DNA from: M3007 sp046296435
GTDB lineage: Bacteria; Bacteroidota; Bacteroidia; Chitinophagales; Saprospiraceae
Assembly: GCA_046296435.1 (NCBI GenBank)
Contig: JBKBLI010000089.1
Coordinates: forward strand, 1 to 8,343
Length of the DNA: 8,343 nt
Direction of reading: 5' to 3'
A program made the translations under genes and the position numbers. The notes beneath the pieces were generated by a model. The model was not told the DNA's origin, made no database searches, and worked only from the letters and a program-made list of their open reading frames with translations. Positions 1-6,322 of the stretch are shown here, in pieces (the first letter of the stretch is position 1; each line of letters starts with the position of its first letter).

Positions 1-4
1 TGGT

Positions 5-235
5 TTAATCGCGTTTTTTGAAAAACTCCATATATGCCCTGACTCCGCGATAGACTCCGTAAAAGGCAATCAAACCGGCGAAGATCTTTCGAACTTCAGG
101 CCTTCCGGGCAACATCTCGCCGTTGAAAAACAGGTAAATGCCTGCGCCGATGTAAAAGAGCGTCATAAAAATACTGAATCCCTGCATCAATGAGCGGAAT
201 CCCACGCTTTGGCGGACGCGTTCGTCTGAGGACAT
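5..235 (-). CDS. Small two-helix inner-membrane protein, function unknown
   Basis: This is a 76-residue protein I do not recognise by name. It has a polar N-terminus (MSSDERVRQS) and two hydrophobic segments at about residues 17-37 and 50-66, separated by a short loop with NGEMLPGRPEVR. It ends in a basic tail (FFKKRD), so it is probably a helical hairpin in the cytoplasmic membrane. The open frame continues upstream to a TTG at 307, but that TTG lies in the promoter, upstream of the -7 box at 274-281, so the ATG at 235-233 is the credible start. The TAA stop is at 7-5. It lies 98 bases downstream of mnmD on the same strand and probably has its own transcript. Small proteins of this look occur in Bacteroidota near envelope and transport operons, but that is recollection, not something visible here. 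The gene beyond position 1 would give the best functional hint. Confidence 0.75.
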   Translation of the reverse strand: MSSDERVRQSVGFRSLMQGFSIFMTLFYIGAGIYLFFNGEMLPGRPEVRKIFAGLIAFYGVYRGVRAYMEFFKKRD

Positions 236-267
236 AGTCTGGAAGTTGAAACGGTTACTTTGTGTGA

Positions 268-308
268 CAGATGCAAAGATACGAAAAGATGGCGTATCGG
301 CGCCCAAA
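268..308 (-). promoter_or_regulatory. Bacteroidota-type promoter for the 76-aa membrane protein
   Basis: On the minus strand, TATCTTTG (complement of 274-281) matches the -7 consensus TAnnTTTG perfectly. A TTTG (complement of 305-308) lies 23 bases upstream as a possible -33 element, at the long end of the accepted spacing. The predicted transcript starts near 268-270, leaving a leader of about 35 bases before the ATG at 235. A 6-bp inverted repeat (GATACG at 278-283, CGTATC at 293-298) overlaps the -7 box. The A/T-rich repeat CCAAAAA at 304-310 with TTTTTGG at 321-327 sits just after the mnmD stop and could form a weak hairpin separating the two units. Confidence 0.7.
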
Positions 309-333
309 AAACGCTTTCTCTTTTTGGAAAATT

Positions 334-1011
334 TTACTTGTGGGCGCGGATCATCTCTCTTTTGCCGGGAGGGCCTTGCAACTTCTCGACGGCAAATCCT
401 ACGGCTTTCATGGCGCGGCGCACATCGCCTTTGGCGCAGTAGGTGACCAATACGCCCTCTGGCCGCAAGGACTGGTACATGCGCGCCATCACCGCCTCTG
501 TCCAGAGTTCGGGCTGCGCCTGCGGCGCGAATGCATCGAAGTAGATCAGGTCGTAGGCCTCTGCAAGGGCATAGCGTTCGATGCTATCGTCTTTTTTACA
601 AAAAACAAACCCCGCGCTCAAAGCCCGGGTCTCGCGCCAGGGCATGCGGTGCATGAGCAGAAAAGCCTCGCGCCACATTTCGGCGCTCAGGAGTTCGGGA
701 TAATTGAGGCGTTGAACCTGTTCGTAGTCCAGAGGCTGGGTTTCGAGGCCGGTATAGGTGACGCTCAGACCCCGTTTTTCGCTTTCGATCAGGGTCATCA
801 GCGCATTGAGTCCTGTGCCAAAGCCTGCTTCGAGCACGTCGATTTGTCGGTTGACTAAGGCCTTGTAGCGCAGTCCGGCGGCAATAAACACGTGGGCCGA
901 CTCTGTGGTCGCCCCAAACCGGGAGTGATACGTCACTCCGTAGCGCGGAGAGCGCAGGGTATGGGAGCCGTCGTCGGACAGCAGGATTTCCGGCGCGAGT
1001 TGGTCGCTCAT
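334..1011 (-). CDS. mnmD: tRNA (5-methylaminomethyl-2-thiouridine)(34)-methyltransferase MnmD, stand-alone
   Basis: This SAM-dependent methyltransferase adds the last methyl group in making mnm5(s2)U at the wobble position of tRNAs, converting nm5(s2)U. It has 225 residues and corresponds to the methyltransferase half (DUF752) of MnmC, without the FAD oxidase half. Visible motifs are an N-terminal DDGSHTL (13-19), YHSRFGATTESAHVFI (28-43), SAM-binding motif I with GFGTGLNA (63-70), an acidic LE at 89-90, the family signature FDAFAPQAQPELWT (158-171), TYCAKGDVRR (190-199) and GPPGKREM (213-220). The longer frame begins with TTG at 1089 and overlaps the upstream gene; ATG at 1011-1009 fits the family N-terminus. 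The stop is at 336-334. It follows the propeller-like gene by 65 bases on the same strand, so cotranscription is possible. Without a fused oxidase domain, the substrate would have to come from the MnmE/MnmG ammonium route or a separate oxidase. Confidence 0.93.
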   Translation of the reverse strand: MSDQLAPEILLSDDGSHTLRSPRYGVTYHSRFGATTESAHVFIAAGLRYKALVNRQIDVLEAGFGTGLNALMTLIESEKRGLSVTYTGLETQPLDYEQVQRLNYPELLSAEMWREAFLLMHRMPWRETRALSAGFVFCKKDDSIERYALAEAYDLIYFDAFAPQAQPELWTEAVMARMYQSLRPEGVLVTYCAKGDVRRAMKAVGFAVEKLQGPPGKREMIRAHK

Positions 1012-1076
1012 GCGTTGCGTAAACTTTGTTGCAAAATGCGTAAGATTCGGAGAAAAAACATTTTTTTGAAGAAAAA

Positions 1077-1886
1077 TCAAGGCGCCCAACGCCTGACTTC
1101 TATCCGATCAGGGTGAGCTGCAATCCATCCCTGATCGAACAAAAAAACGCGGGGAGGCGCTTTGTCTGCCGGAAAAAGCGGGTGCGGGTCCGGGGGGCGT
1201 GGCGTGGGGCGCAAGGGGCGTGTGTGCAAGCGGCCGTCGGGGCCAATCCAGCTTATGCCTTCTTTGCCCAGGTGTACGGCCGCTGCGCCGCGCGCCGCGC
1301 AGGTGTACTGAAATTGCCCGAAGATATCAAAAACGGCGATGCCGATGTCCGGATCAAAGGCGATCAGCAGATTGTCGCGCTCGGTCAATAGGTCAAAAGC
1401 CACTCTCCGATCCAGCAGTTGGTTGAGCGGTTGGCTTCTGAGCAGTTCGGCGCCCTCGGGCGTAATCTTGCGCAACAGGCCGGCCGGCTCGTCGAATATC
1501 CACAGATTGCCGTCGCGGGCCTGGGCGATGGCGCGGGTCTCCGGGTAACCGGCGGCGATCAGATCCAACTCGCCCATGGGCGTGAGGTTGCGATCCAAAA
1601 ACGCTGCCTTGCGAAAATCCGCAAACCAGACCAATATGCGCTGGGGGTTGGAGGCGTCGATCCGTTCGGCCAGGCCCTGCCGGTTGCCGCTCCAGCGAAC
1701 GATCAGGCTCCCGTCGGCAGCGTACTTGCCGATGCTGTTGTCGTCGCCCACCAGATAAAGATGCCCCAAAGGACCGACGGCTACCCAACGCGCCGCGATG
1801 GGCAGGGTCGCCTCGGTCGCCTGCTGCCCGCAGAGCGCGGAGCAGGCGGCGAGCGTCAGAAAGGCGAGCAGGCGCGCGCGCTTCAT
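1077..1886 (-). CDS. Exported beta-propeller-like protein of unknown function
   Basis: This 269-residue protein has an N-terminal export signal (MKRARLLAFLTLAACSALCGQQ). LAAC at 12-15 fits a lipobox, so it may be a lipoprotein anchored at Cys15. Cleavage just before Gln21 by signal peptidase I is the alternative. The body is a run of short strand motifs such as GHLYLVGDDNSIGKYAADGSL (41-61), ILVWFADFRKAAFLDRNLTPMGELDL (84-109), DGNLWIFDEPAGLLRKITPEG (125-145) and IGIAVFDIFGQF (181-192). These resemble successive blades of an NHL- or six-bladed-type propeller, though no catalytic residues can be pointed to. A proline-rich stretch (about 225-245) interrupts the last part. The ATG (1886-1884) overlaps the TGA of the hydroxylase gene by four bases (ATGA), a strong sign of translational coupling. 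The protein probably acts in the periplasm or at the outer membrane; its function is unknown. Confidence 0.85.
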   Translation of the reverse strand: MKRARLLAFLTLAACSALCGQQATEATLPIAARWVAVGPLGHLYLVGDDNSIGKYAADGSLIVRWSGNRQGLAERIDASNPQRILVWFADFRKAAFLDRNLTPMGELDLIAAGYPETRAIAQARDGNLWIFDEPAGLLRKITPEGAELLRSQPLNQLLDRRVAFDLLTERDNLLIAFDPDIGIAVFDIFGQFQYTCAARGAAAVHLGKEGISWIGPDGRLHTRPLRPTPRPPDPHPLFPADKAPPRVFLFDQGWIAAHPDRIEVRRWAP

Positions 1887-3178
1887 GAGCGAGTGAATTG
1901 AGAGGCCAGAGGCGCCGGCTCAGAAAGCAGGGGCTTTTGCCGACGCAGCAAATACGCCACAATGAGCGGCGACAGCGCCAAATAGAGACCTACGATCCAT
2001 ACATACCAGACTCCCACCCGCGCCGTACTTCCAAACCAATCGCCGCCGGATTGCCAGATCAGCCAAAGCCCAAACGCCGATTTGGCCGCTTCATACCATG
2101 CGGCGCGCGGATTGAGATCCATCGCTTCGGTGTAGGCATACACCGCGGCGAACACAAACGCGCCGTACAAGAAAATACCCGGCGACCCTATGGCGCCAAG
2201 ACTGGCAAAGAAATAAACCAGCAGGAAATAACAAAACATCAACTGTATCCACGACCAAACGACCAGCATCCGGCTCGCAGGCGTGTCATATTTCTGCAAG
2301 CGGCGCACGTCGTCCACCACAGACACCGGATGACGCTCCGCCACGTCGGCCGGTCGCCAACCCGTCGGCATAAACCACAGACGCAACTTGTCCCAAAAGT
2401 TGCGCGCCCGCCATGCGTCGGTCATCAGCAGCCAAAAATGCTGAAAATTGATCTTGAACGGATTCCAGGTCCGCACCGGCCTTTTGACGCCATACACCGG
2501 CGGCACGTCGGGCAACTCCTCCTGAAAAGTGCCGAACCACTTATCCCATAAGATAAAAACCTGCCCGTAATTTTTGTCCATGTATTCGGGATTCATGGCG
2601 TGATGCACCCGGTGGTGCGAAGGGGTGACGATGACCCGCTCCAACCAGCCCATCCGGCCTAACAGCCGGGTATGATACCAATACTGTAAAAAAAGATGAA
2701 TGGGCAGAATGACCTGAATAACCTGCGGCGGCACGCCCACCAACGCCGCAGGCAACAACAAAAATGCAAAATAATTGACAAATCCGGATACCGACTGGCG
2801 TAGCGCGCATGACAAATTGAACTCCTCGCTGCTGTGGTGAATAATATGCCGGTTCCACAAAAAATTGATCTCGTGGCTCCACCTGTGCACCCAGTACCCC
2901 TGAAAATCAACCGCAACGAACCCGATGGCATACCAGATCCAGTGCGACTCGAAGCGAATCAAAGCGACATGCTCAACCAGCCAGCCGTAAGTCAGGATAC
3001 TTACGCTCAGCCCCAGCACGTCCTTGACCACATTGGTAACGCCCGAACTGAAACTCGATACGCTGTCTAAGCTTCTGATCACCCGCTCGCCCCTACGCCA
3101 GGCGACATAGGTCTCCACAAAAAATAAAAAGAAAAAAATGGGGATGACCACATTGAGTAAAGCTCCATAAGTCTCCAT
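1883..3178 (-). CDS. Sterol desaturase / fatty acid hydroxylase family membrane di-iron enzyme, alkylglycerol-monooxygenase-like
   Basis: This 431-residue multi-pass protein carries the three histidine clusters of the fatty acid hydroxylase superfamily (PF04116 type): HRWSH (98-102), HIIHH (111-115) and HHRVHH (188-193), plus His169 in YWYHT. These bind a di-iron centre that uses O2 to hydroxylate or desaturate lipid chains. The text around the boxes (SSEEFNLSCALRQS after box 2, TPSHHRVHH then DKNYGQVFILWDKWFGTF) closely resembles eukaryotic alkylglycerol monooxygenase (TMEM195), which cleaves ether lipids, so an ether- or hydroxylipid substrate is plausible but unproven. Hydrophobic segments flank the core, with four or so more helices after residue 300 (320-347, 367-380, 389-408). 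The frame extends to a TTG at 3217; ATG at 3178-3176, giving METYGALLNVVIP, is preferred. No clear -7 element was found upstream. It is divergent from sppA and coupled to the propeller-like gene. Confidence 0.9.
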   Translation of the reverse strand: METYGALLNVVIPIFFFLFFVETYVAWRRGERVIRSLDSVSSFSSGVTNVVKDVLGLSVSILTYGWLVEHVALIRFESHWIWYAIGFVAVDFQGYWVHRWSHEINFLWNRHIIHHSSEEFNLSCALRQSVSGFVNYFAFLLLPAALVGVPPQVIQVILPIHLFLQYWYHTRLLGRMGWLERVIVTPSHHRVHHAMNPEYMDKNYGQVFILWDKWFGTFQEELPDVPPVYGVKRPVRTWNPFKINFQHFWLLMTDAWRARNFWDKLRLWFMPTGWRPADVAERHPVSVVDDVRRLQKYDTPASRMLVVWSWIQLMFCYFLLVYFFASLGAIGSPGIFLYGAFVFAAVYAYTEAMDLNPRAAWYEAAKSAFGLWLIWQSGGDWFGSTARVGVWYVWIVGLYLALSPLIVAYLLRRQKPLLSEPAPLASQFTRS

Positions 3179-3468
3179 GATTGCGATGCATTGCCGCTTG
3201 ATTAGCCAATAATCCAATTAACGCCCTCAAAATGCGAATTATTTCAACCGACAGACGCGCGCCTCTTTACAAACGCCGTTCAGCCAAATTTTCGCATGCC
3301 CGAACCCCAGCAGGCGCGCGCAAGCCGGGGCAATCCGGCCGACCCGATACAGATAACCGTCTGAGAGCCGCTTTTATCCCTTTTTCGCCCATGTTGATCT
3401 AATTTGTTCGACGTATATTTGCGTCGAACCGTTTCTTTGCCTGAAAATAAACAGTCGCTTTTCGACAG
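3179..3468. other. Divergent intergenic region between the hydroxylase gene and sppA
   Basis: This gap of 290 bases holds the outward-facing regulatory sequences of two divergent genes. The sppA promoter lies at 3394-3421. For the minus-strand gene I see no full TAnnTTTG match; AAAATTTG (complement of 3285-3292) is one mismatch away and would leave a leader of about 105 bases. Other structure: a 5-bp hairpin, GCCGG at 3324-3328 with CCGGC at 3335-3339, and a distant 7-bp inverted repeat, ATGCGAA at 3232-3238 with TTCGCAT at 3291-3297. No coding frame is convincing. Confidence 0.6.
3394..3429 (+). promoter_or_regulatory. sppA promoter with an 8-bp inverted repeat framing the -7 element
   Basis: TATATTTG at 3414-3421 matches the Bacteroidota -7 consensus TAnnTTTG exactly, and TTG at 3394-3396 lies 17 bases upstream as the -33 element. 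Transcription should begin near 3425-3428, giving a leader of about 40 bases before the sppA ATG at 3469. The left arm GTTCGACG (3406-3413) and right arm CGTCGAAC (3422-3429) are perfect reverse complements, and the 8 bases between them are exactly the -7 box. A protein bound to this dyad would cover the -7 element and start site, so it looks like a repressor operator; that role is inference. Confidence 0.72.
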
Positions 3469-5256
3469 ATGAATCAGTTTTTTAAATTTGTATTTGCCTC
3501 CTGTTTAGGCTCTCTGCTGGCGTTGATCGCTCTGACGTTGCTCGGCTTTTTTGCGATAGCCGGTCTGGCGAGCAGCATAGGATCCATGGACGCCGTCAAG
3601 GTCAAACCCAACTCCGTGCTGACCCTCGACTTCGACGCTGCAATCCCCGAGAAAACGAACAATATCGAAATGGATCCCTTCTCTTTGGAGGATAAAGACG
3701 TGCCCGGCCTGACCGAAATCCGCAAGGCCATCGCCTCAGCCAAGGAGGACAAAAACATCAAGGGTATCTACCTCAATCTCAGCACCGTGCCCGGCGGCAA
3801 AGCGACCATCGCCGCCATTCGGGACGCGCTGGCAGACTTCAGAAGCTCCGGCAAGTTCATCGTATCCTACGCGCATGCGTATTCGCAGGACGCTTATTAT
3901 TTGGCGTCGGTGGCCGACAGCATATTGCTCAATCCGATCGGAGCGGTTGACTTCCGCGGGTACGCCACCATCCTCGCTTTTTTCAAAAATATGCTTGACC
4001 GCGGCGACGTGCAAGTGCGCGTGTTTTACGCCGGCAAGTTCAAAAGCGCCACCGAGCCTTTCCGCGTGGACAAAATGAGCGACGAGAACCGCACCCAGAT
4101 CCGCGAATATGTCAACGCCCTGTACGACATCATGATCCGCGACATAGCCGCTTCGCGCAAAATCAGCGAAACCCGACTGCGTGAAATCGCCGACAACTAC
4201 GATGGCCGTCGCGCAGAGTCCGCCCTTAAAGCCGGACTGATCGACCGCATCGCGTATGAGGATGAGGCTATCGAGTCGGTCCGCTCCCTGCTCGGACTCA
4301 GTGCCAAGGATAAGCTCTCCCGAGTCAGACTGAGCGACTACTGCCGCACGCTTGTCGGCAAGAACAAAATCGAAAAAGACAAAATTGCCGTGGTCTATGC
4401 CGAAGGGGGCATCTCCGACGGCGATACCGACGAGCCGGGCAGCATCATCGATGGCCCCTATGTCCGTATCTTGCGCAAAATCCGCAAGGACGACAAGGTA
4501 AAAGCCCTTGTGCTGCGCATCAACTCGCCCGGAGGCAGCGTCATGGCCAGCGAAAACATCCTTCGCGAGGTGCAACTCTGCAAAGCCGCAGGCAAACCGG
4601 TGGTGGTCAGCATGGGCGACGTGGCTGCATCCGGCGGCTACTACATCGCCTGCCAGGCTGATAGTATCTTCGCCGAAGAATCTACCATCACCGGCTCAAT
4701 CGGCGTATTCGGCCTGATACCCATCCTCGACAAAACCCTGCGCAACAAAATCGGCATTACCTTCGATTCTGTACGCACAGCCAAATATTCCGCTTTCGGT
4801 ACGCCATTCTATGACTTCTCGCCCGACGAAAGCCGCATGATACAGGCGGAGATCGACCGCGTCTACGACGACTTCCTTGGGCGCGTGGCCAAAGGGCGCA
4901 ACATGAGCGTCGAGCAGGTCAACGAAATCGCGCAGGGACGCGTATGGCCCGGCCGCAAGGCCAAAGAAATCGGACTGGTGGACGATATCGCCGGATTAGA
5001 TCGCGCCGTCGCCGCCGCCGCCTCATTGGCCGGATTAGAAAAATACTACACGACCGAATACCCCCGCACCAAAACCGGCCTTCAGCAATTGCTCGAGAAA
5101 ATCGGATCGGACAAACCCAAAGACGATGAAATCACGGGATATCTGGCCCGCCGCCACCTCAGCCCCAACAATTACACGCTGTATAAAGAGGTGCGCGACC
5201 TGAGCCGCAACACCGGTATTCAGGCGCGATTGCCCTGGATCTGGAGTACGTACTGA
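3469..5256 (+). CDS. sppA: Signal peptide peptidase SppA, 67K type (S49 family)
   Basis: This is a membrane-anchored serine protease that degrades signal peptides left in the cytoplasmic membrane after export. It has 595 residues, the usual length of the long, tandem-domain (67K) form. One N-terminal helix (about 10-34) anchors it; the rest should face the periplasm. The first S49 repeat (about 45-290) carries the general-base lysine, Lys192 in AGKFKSATEPF, equivalent to E. coli Lys209. The second (about 300-530) carries the nucleophile Ser388 in GDVAASGGYY, equivalent to E. coli Ser409. It also has RINSPGGS (350-357) and TGSIGVFG (408-415). All key residues are present. The ATG at 3469 follows a good promoter at the expected distance; there is no Shine-Dalgarno sequence. 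TGA is at 5254-5256. The extra tail of about 65 residues after the second repeat is basic and unassigned. It is transcribed away from the lipid hydroxylase gene. Confidence 0.95.
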   Translation: MNQFFKFVFASCLGSLLALIALTLLGFFAIAGLASSIGSMDAVKVKPNSVLTLDFDAAIPEKTNNIEMDPFSLEDKDVPGLTEIRKAIASAKEDKNIKGIYLNLSTVPGGKATIAAIRDALADFRSSGKFIVSYAHAYSQDAYYLASVADSILLNPIGAVDFRGYATILAFFKNMLDRGDVQVRVFYAGKFKSATEPFRVDKMSDENRTQIREYVNALYDIMIRDIAASRKISETRLREIADNYDGRRAESALKAGLIDRIAYEDEAIESVRSLLGLSAKDKLSRVRLSDYCRTLVGKNKIEKDKIAVVYAEGGISDGDTDEPGSIIDGPYVRILRKIRKDDKVKALVLRINSPGGSVMASENILREVQLCKAAGKPVVVSMGDVAASGGYYIACQADSIFAEESTITGSIGVFGLIPILDKTLRNKIGITFDSVRTAKYSAFGTPFYDFSPDESRMIQAEIDRVYDDFLGRVAKGRNMSVEQVNEIAQGRVWPGRKAKEIGLVDDIAGLDRAVAAAASLAGLEKYYTTEYPRTKTGLQQLLEKIGSDKPKDDEITGYLARRHLSPNNYTLYKEVRDLSRNTGIQARLPWIWSTY

Positions 5257-5261
5257 TCGTC

Positions 5262-5279
5262 CCTGCGCAAGCGCGCAGG
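5262..5279 (+). terminator. Hairpin just after sppA, possible terminator without U-tract
   Basis: CCTGCGC (5262-5268) and GCGCAGG (5273-5279) form a perfect 7-bp GC-rich stem with a four-base loop, starting 5 bases after the sppA stop codon. No T-run follows, so this is not a textbook intrinsic terminator. It could still stabilise the mRNA 3' end or cause pausing. Confidence 0.4.
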
Positions 5280-5284
5280 ACGCC

Positions 5285-5332
5285 GGGAGAGGTAGCGCAG
5301 GCAAGGGGCTGGCGGCCGACGCTCCCTCTCCC
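5285..5332. repeat. Long imperfect palindrome between sppA and the PaiB-like gene
   Basis: The arms 5285-5297 and 5320-5332 are reverse complements except for one opposed T/C pair (5293 and 5324). That gives an outer 8-bp stem, GGGAGAGG with CCTCTCCC, and an inner 4-bp stem, AGCG with CGCT, around a 22-base loop. It follows directly after the 5262-5279 hairpin. No U-run follows it. It may be an mRNA-processing structure, a factor-dependent terminator region or one copy of a dispersed extragenic palindrome; the window holds only one copy. Confidence 0.5.
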
Positions 5333-5455
5333 TTCATGACCGCCCCCGGGCCGCGTTGAAAGCCGGAAGTCGCGCATAACGCAATCCGACCCTCTACCGC
5401 AAGGCATGGCCTGCACGCATTCCCGCACCCAACGCTCAAAAGCCCTGCAATACGT

Positions 5456-6082
5456 ATGTACACGCCCAAACTCTACGACAATCCGGATACTGCCGCCATC
5501 CGGCGCTTCATCGATCGGAATCCTTTCGCCGTATTGGTCAGCGCCGCCTGCGGCCATGCGCCCCTCGCCACGCACCTGCCCCTCATCCTCGAAGCCGACG
5601 AACAAGGCGGCGAAATCCTGATAGGCCACCTGTCCAAGGCCAATCCGCAATGGCAATCATGGACTGACAACGATCGTGTGTTGGCAATCTTCAGCGGGCC
5701 GCATCACTATATTTCGTCCTCTTGGTACGGGCATGTCAACGTCCCTACCTGGAATTACATCGCCGTACACCTCTATGGCCAGATCCGCTTGCTTGACGAC
5801 GAAGCCACTTTTCAGGCTGTGCGCCGACTGATGGACCGCTACGAGTCGCCCGACTCCAGCCCGGTCAGCATGGACAAATTACCGCCGAACATGATCGGAC
5901 GCGAGATGCGGGGCGTGGTAGGCTTCAAGATCAGCGTCGAAGAGGTGCAGGCCCAGTGGAAGCTAAGCCAGAACCGCAACGACGAGGACCACGCCCGCAT
6001 TGTAGAAGAACTGCTGCGCCTGCAAGACGAACAAGCGCGCGCCCTGGCGGCGGCCATGCAAGAAAATCGGCCCAAGCAGTAG
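5456..6082 (+). CDS. PaiB-family FMN-binding split-barrel protein
   Basis: This 208-residue protein aligns along its full length with Bacillus subtilis PaiB (about 207 residues; FMN_bind_2, PF04299). Matching stretches are MYTPKLY at the start, ATHLPL (38-43), GHLSKANPQW (57-66), FSGPHHYISSSWY (79-91), NVPTWNYIAVHLYG (95-108), MRGVVGFKI (151-159) and QAQWKLSQNRN (165-175). The fold is a flavin-reductase-like split barrel that binds FMN. In B. subtilis, paiB accompanies the polyamine acetyltransferase paiA and was linked to repression of sporulation and protease genes; here there is no paiA neighbour and no recognisable helix-turn-helix, so 'transcriptional regulator' should be read with caution. 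The start matches the family N-terminus. No promoter was found in the 199 bases after sppA, so read-through from sppA is possible. Confidence 0.9.
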   Translation: MYTPKLYDNPDTAAIRRFIDRNPFAVLVSAACGHAPLATHLPLILEADEQGGEILIGHLSKANPQWQSWTDNDRVLAIFSGPHHYISSSWYGHVNVPTWNYIAVHLYGQIRLLDDEATFQAVRRLMDRYESPDSSPVSMDKLPPNMIGREMRGVVGFKISVEEVQAQWKLSQNRNDEDHARIVEELLRLQDEQARALAAAMQENRPKQ

Positions 6083-6162
6083 TTTTTTCCCAGAAAAAAT
6101 GCCTTACGGCAAAAAAATATCCCTTTTTAGGGCAAAATTTCAACTGCAAGCAGGTCTTTAGC

Positions 6163-6280
6163 GGCGAGTTCAGGCGAAAATGGCTCCGGTTTCGGAAGTT
6201 GCAAGTTGCTGAAAATCAAAGTTTTATTTAAAAAAAAGCGCCGTTTCCCGTCAATTCTGTCAGGCGAGTTTTCCCGAAAA
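6163..6280. repeat. Pair of imperfect 18-base direct repeats, 100 bases apart
   Basis: Copies lie at 6163-6180 and 6263-6280. Both read GGCGAGTT, four variable bases, then CGAAAA, so all 14 positions outside the variable centre are identical. The start-to-start distance is exactly 100 bases. Both copies are upstream of the candidate small-RNA promoter. The meaning is unknown; chance is possible. Confidence 0.35.
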
Positions 6281-6311
6281 AACGTCCTCGCTGGCCGGCG
6301 TCGGGTCGTCG

Positions 6312-6319
6312 TACCTTTG
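6312..6319 (+). promoter_or_regulatory. -7 promoter element for a candidate small RNA
   Basis: TACCTTTG is an exact match to TAnnTTTG. No TTG is visible at the expected -33 distance, so the match rests on the -7 element only. No protein gene lies downstream on this strand, but a good terminator does, about 100 bases further on. Confidence 0.5.
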
Positions 6320-6322
6320 TAG

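Noticed and set aside
271..858. Plus-strand open frame of 195 codons across mnmD
   Set aside because: It is antisense to a clear MnmD with all family motifs; its translation shows no domain and it arises from codon bias of the real gene.
1898..2551. Plus-strand open frame of 217 codons opposite the hydroxylase gene
   Set aside because: Very basic, low-information translation lying wholly antisense to a gene with intact histidine boxes.
3736..4575. Minus-strand open frame of 279 codons inside sppA
   Set aside because: Antisense shadow of sppA; no recognisable motif, promoter or start context.
5449..5458. TACGTATG as a promoter -7 element for the PaiB-like gene
   Set aside because: One mismatch to TAnnTTTG and it overlaps the start codon itself, so it could not drive this gene.
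6100..6111. TGCC/GGCA hairpin with a T-run on the minus strand as the DUF3108 operon terminator
   Set aside because: Only a 4-bp stem and about 375 bases beyond the DUF3108 stop; the stem at 6417-6452 is far stronger and closer.
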